A stretch of 6,802 nucleotides of DNA from Flavobacteriales bacterium UBA7325 (GTDB lineage: Bacteria; Bacteroidota; Bacteroidia; Flavobacteriales_D; Crocinitomicaceae), in assembly GCA_002471375.1 (NCBI GenBank), contig DKPV01000089.1:1-6802 (forward strand). Direction: 5' to 3'. A program made the translations under genes and the position numbers. The notes under the pieces are model-generated. The model was given only the letters and a program-made list of their open reading frames with translations, was not told the origin of the DNA and did no database searches. Below are positions 5,655 to 6,802 of the stretch, piece by piece (within the stretch, counting starts at the first letter, position 1; each line of letters begins with the position of its first letter).

Positions 5655-6802
5655 ATGTCAAAATCAGTTAAGCTCAGAAAAGGTTTGGATATCAGATTGG
5701 TAGGTGAAGCAGAAAAGGTTAGTTCTGTGTCTGTAATGCCAAAGTCTATATCCATTAAACCCACTGACTTCCATCAAATGATACCCAAAATGGTTGTCAA
5801 AGAAGGGGATGCAGTGAAAGCAGGAACAATCTTATTCCACGACAAATACAATCCTTCCATTAATTATGCTTCAACGGCAAGTGGAAAAGTGAAATCTATA
5901 GTTCGTGGTGCGAAAAGAAGAATTCTTGAAGTTTTAATCGAAACAGATGGTCAACAGACATTTGAAACTAGTTCATCAATGAAACTAGCAGAATTGTCCA
6001 ATGATCAAGTTAAAGAGACTATGCTGTCTTCAGGTTTATGGCCGTTCTTGCGTCAACGACCTTTGGATGTTGTGGCGAATCCTTCGAATGAGCCCAAGGC
6101 TATTTTTGTCTCTGCATTTGATAGTTCACCATTAGCGCCAGATTTTAATTATGTTCTTCATGGAAAAAATGATGAGTTCCAGGCTGGATTAGCAGCTCTG
6201 TCTAAATTGACTTCAGGTACTGTTCATTTAACCATGAATGGGAAAACCAACTCGGACGAAACATTTAAATCAGCAAAAGGTGTTCAATTGAATTCAATTT
6301 CAGGAAAACACCCAGCAGGAAATGTTGGTACTCAAATACATCATATTGATCCAATAAATAAAGGCGAGTTTGTTTGGACAGTGAATGCACAAGACGTTGC
6401 ATTAATCGGTCGGTTTTTCCTTACAGGGAAATTTGATATGCGCAGAACAATAGCATTGACTGGTTCTGAAATAAAGACTCCTCAATATACAGAAGCTCTT
6501 ATCGGTGCCAATGTTTCGGATATTCTTAATGATCAAATTACATCGGATAACGTCCGCGTAATTAGCGGTAACGTATTAACCGGAGAGAAAATTGAACAAG
6601 GTGGTTACCTTGGTTTTTATCACAATCAGATTACGGTAATCCCTGAAGGCGATCAGTTGAAGTTTGTAGCAACTAAAGGATGGATGTCTCCTGGGTTTGA
6701 TAAGTTTTCAAATTCAAGAACCTTCCCAACTTGGATACTTCCAAAAAGCAAAAAATTCCGACTCGACACAAATACGAATGGTGAAGAAAGAGCATTTGTT
6801 GT
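5655..6802 (+). CDS. nqrA: Na+-translocating NADH:quinone reductase subunit A (3' end missing)
   Basis: The frame is open from ATG 5655 to the window edge: 382 complete codons of an expected 445-450. NqrA is the large membrane-associated, cofactor-poor subunit of Na+-NQR, which oxidises NADH, reduces quinone and pumps Na+; NqrA contributes to quinone binding on the cytoplasmic side. Seen: the N-terminal KLRKGLDIRLVGEAE (6-20), a barrel-sandwich region with KEGDAVKAGTILFHDK and ASGKVKSIVRG (near 50-85), SAFDSSPLAPD, the strongly conserved GKHPAGNVGTQIHHIDP (217-233), VWTVNAQDVALIGRFFLTG and TIALTGSEIKTP (265-276). RnfC is a distant relative, but it carries ferredoxin-type cysteine motifs that are absent here. 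No membrane segment is visible. nqrBCDEF are expected directly downstream. Confidence 0.96.
   Translation, partial: MSKSVKLRKGLDIRLVGEAEKVSSVSVMPKSISIKPTDFHQMIPKMVVKEGDAVKAGTILFHDKYNPSINYASTASGKVKSIVRGAKRRILEVLIETDGQQTFETSSSMKLAELSNDQVKETMLSSGLWPFLRQRPLDVVANPSNEPKAIFVSAFDSSPLAPDFNYVLHGKNDEFQAGLAALSKLTSGTVHLTMNGKTNSDETFKSAKGVQLNSISGKHPAGNVGTQIHHIDPINKGEFVWTVNAQDVALIGRFFLTGKFDMRRTIALTGSEIKTPQYTEALIGANVSDILNDQITSDNVRVISGNVLTGEKIEQGGYLGFYHNQITVIPEGDQLKFVATKGWMSPGFDKFSNSRTFPTWILPKSKKFRLDTNTNGEERAFV

Overview
The window looks like a stretch of chromosome from a member of the Bacteroidota, most likely a marine or saline-water flavobacterium-like heterotroph. Four things point there. The DNA is A+T-rich. 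The starts lack Shine-Dalgarno sequences. Upstream of several genes there are Bacteroidota-type -7 boxes (TAnnTTTG). The gene set also fits: a paa cluster, a long ALDH4-type P5C dehydrogenase, a secreted TPR protein and a sodium-pumping NADH dehydrogenase. The assignment comes from motifs and remembered families, not from a search.

Layout. Positions 1-1401 (+) hold the 3' end of a phenylacetyl-CoA epoxygenase operon: the tail of paaB, complete paaC and complete paaD, tightly packed, with paaC and paaD overlapping by 7 nt. Positions 1489-2090 (+) hold a small putative lipoprotein gene split by an apparent one-base deletion near 1731. A strong bidirectional terminator (2109-2143) separates it from pruA (2158-3786, -), which encodes 1-pyrroline-5-carboxylate dehydrogenase. 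pruA is divergent from a TPR protein gene (3844-5085, +). The 57-bp gap between them contains a nested 34-bp dyad that overlaps candidate promoters for both directions. The TPR gene runs tail-to-tail into apaG (5082-5468, -), and the two share a CTAG as stop codons. After a 186-bp divergent intergenic region, nqrA (5655 to beyond the window end, +) begins what is probably the nqrABCDEF operon.

How the genes fit together. The paa genes open the aromatic ring of phenylacetyl-CoA by epoxidation. PruA completes proline oxidation to glutamate and yields NADH. Na+-NQR oxidises NADH and pumps sodium. This is catabolic and respiratory core metabolism rather than a defence or mobile island: I see no integrase, transposase, tRNA, CRISPR array or phage gene.

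I did not find a clearly new biological system. The points most worth a second look are the TPR protein, whose repeats keep an exact 40-residue period with no indels and which ends in a membrane anchor without an effector domain; the nested operator-like dyad between pruA and that gene; and the frameshifted lipoprotein.
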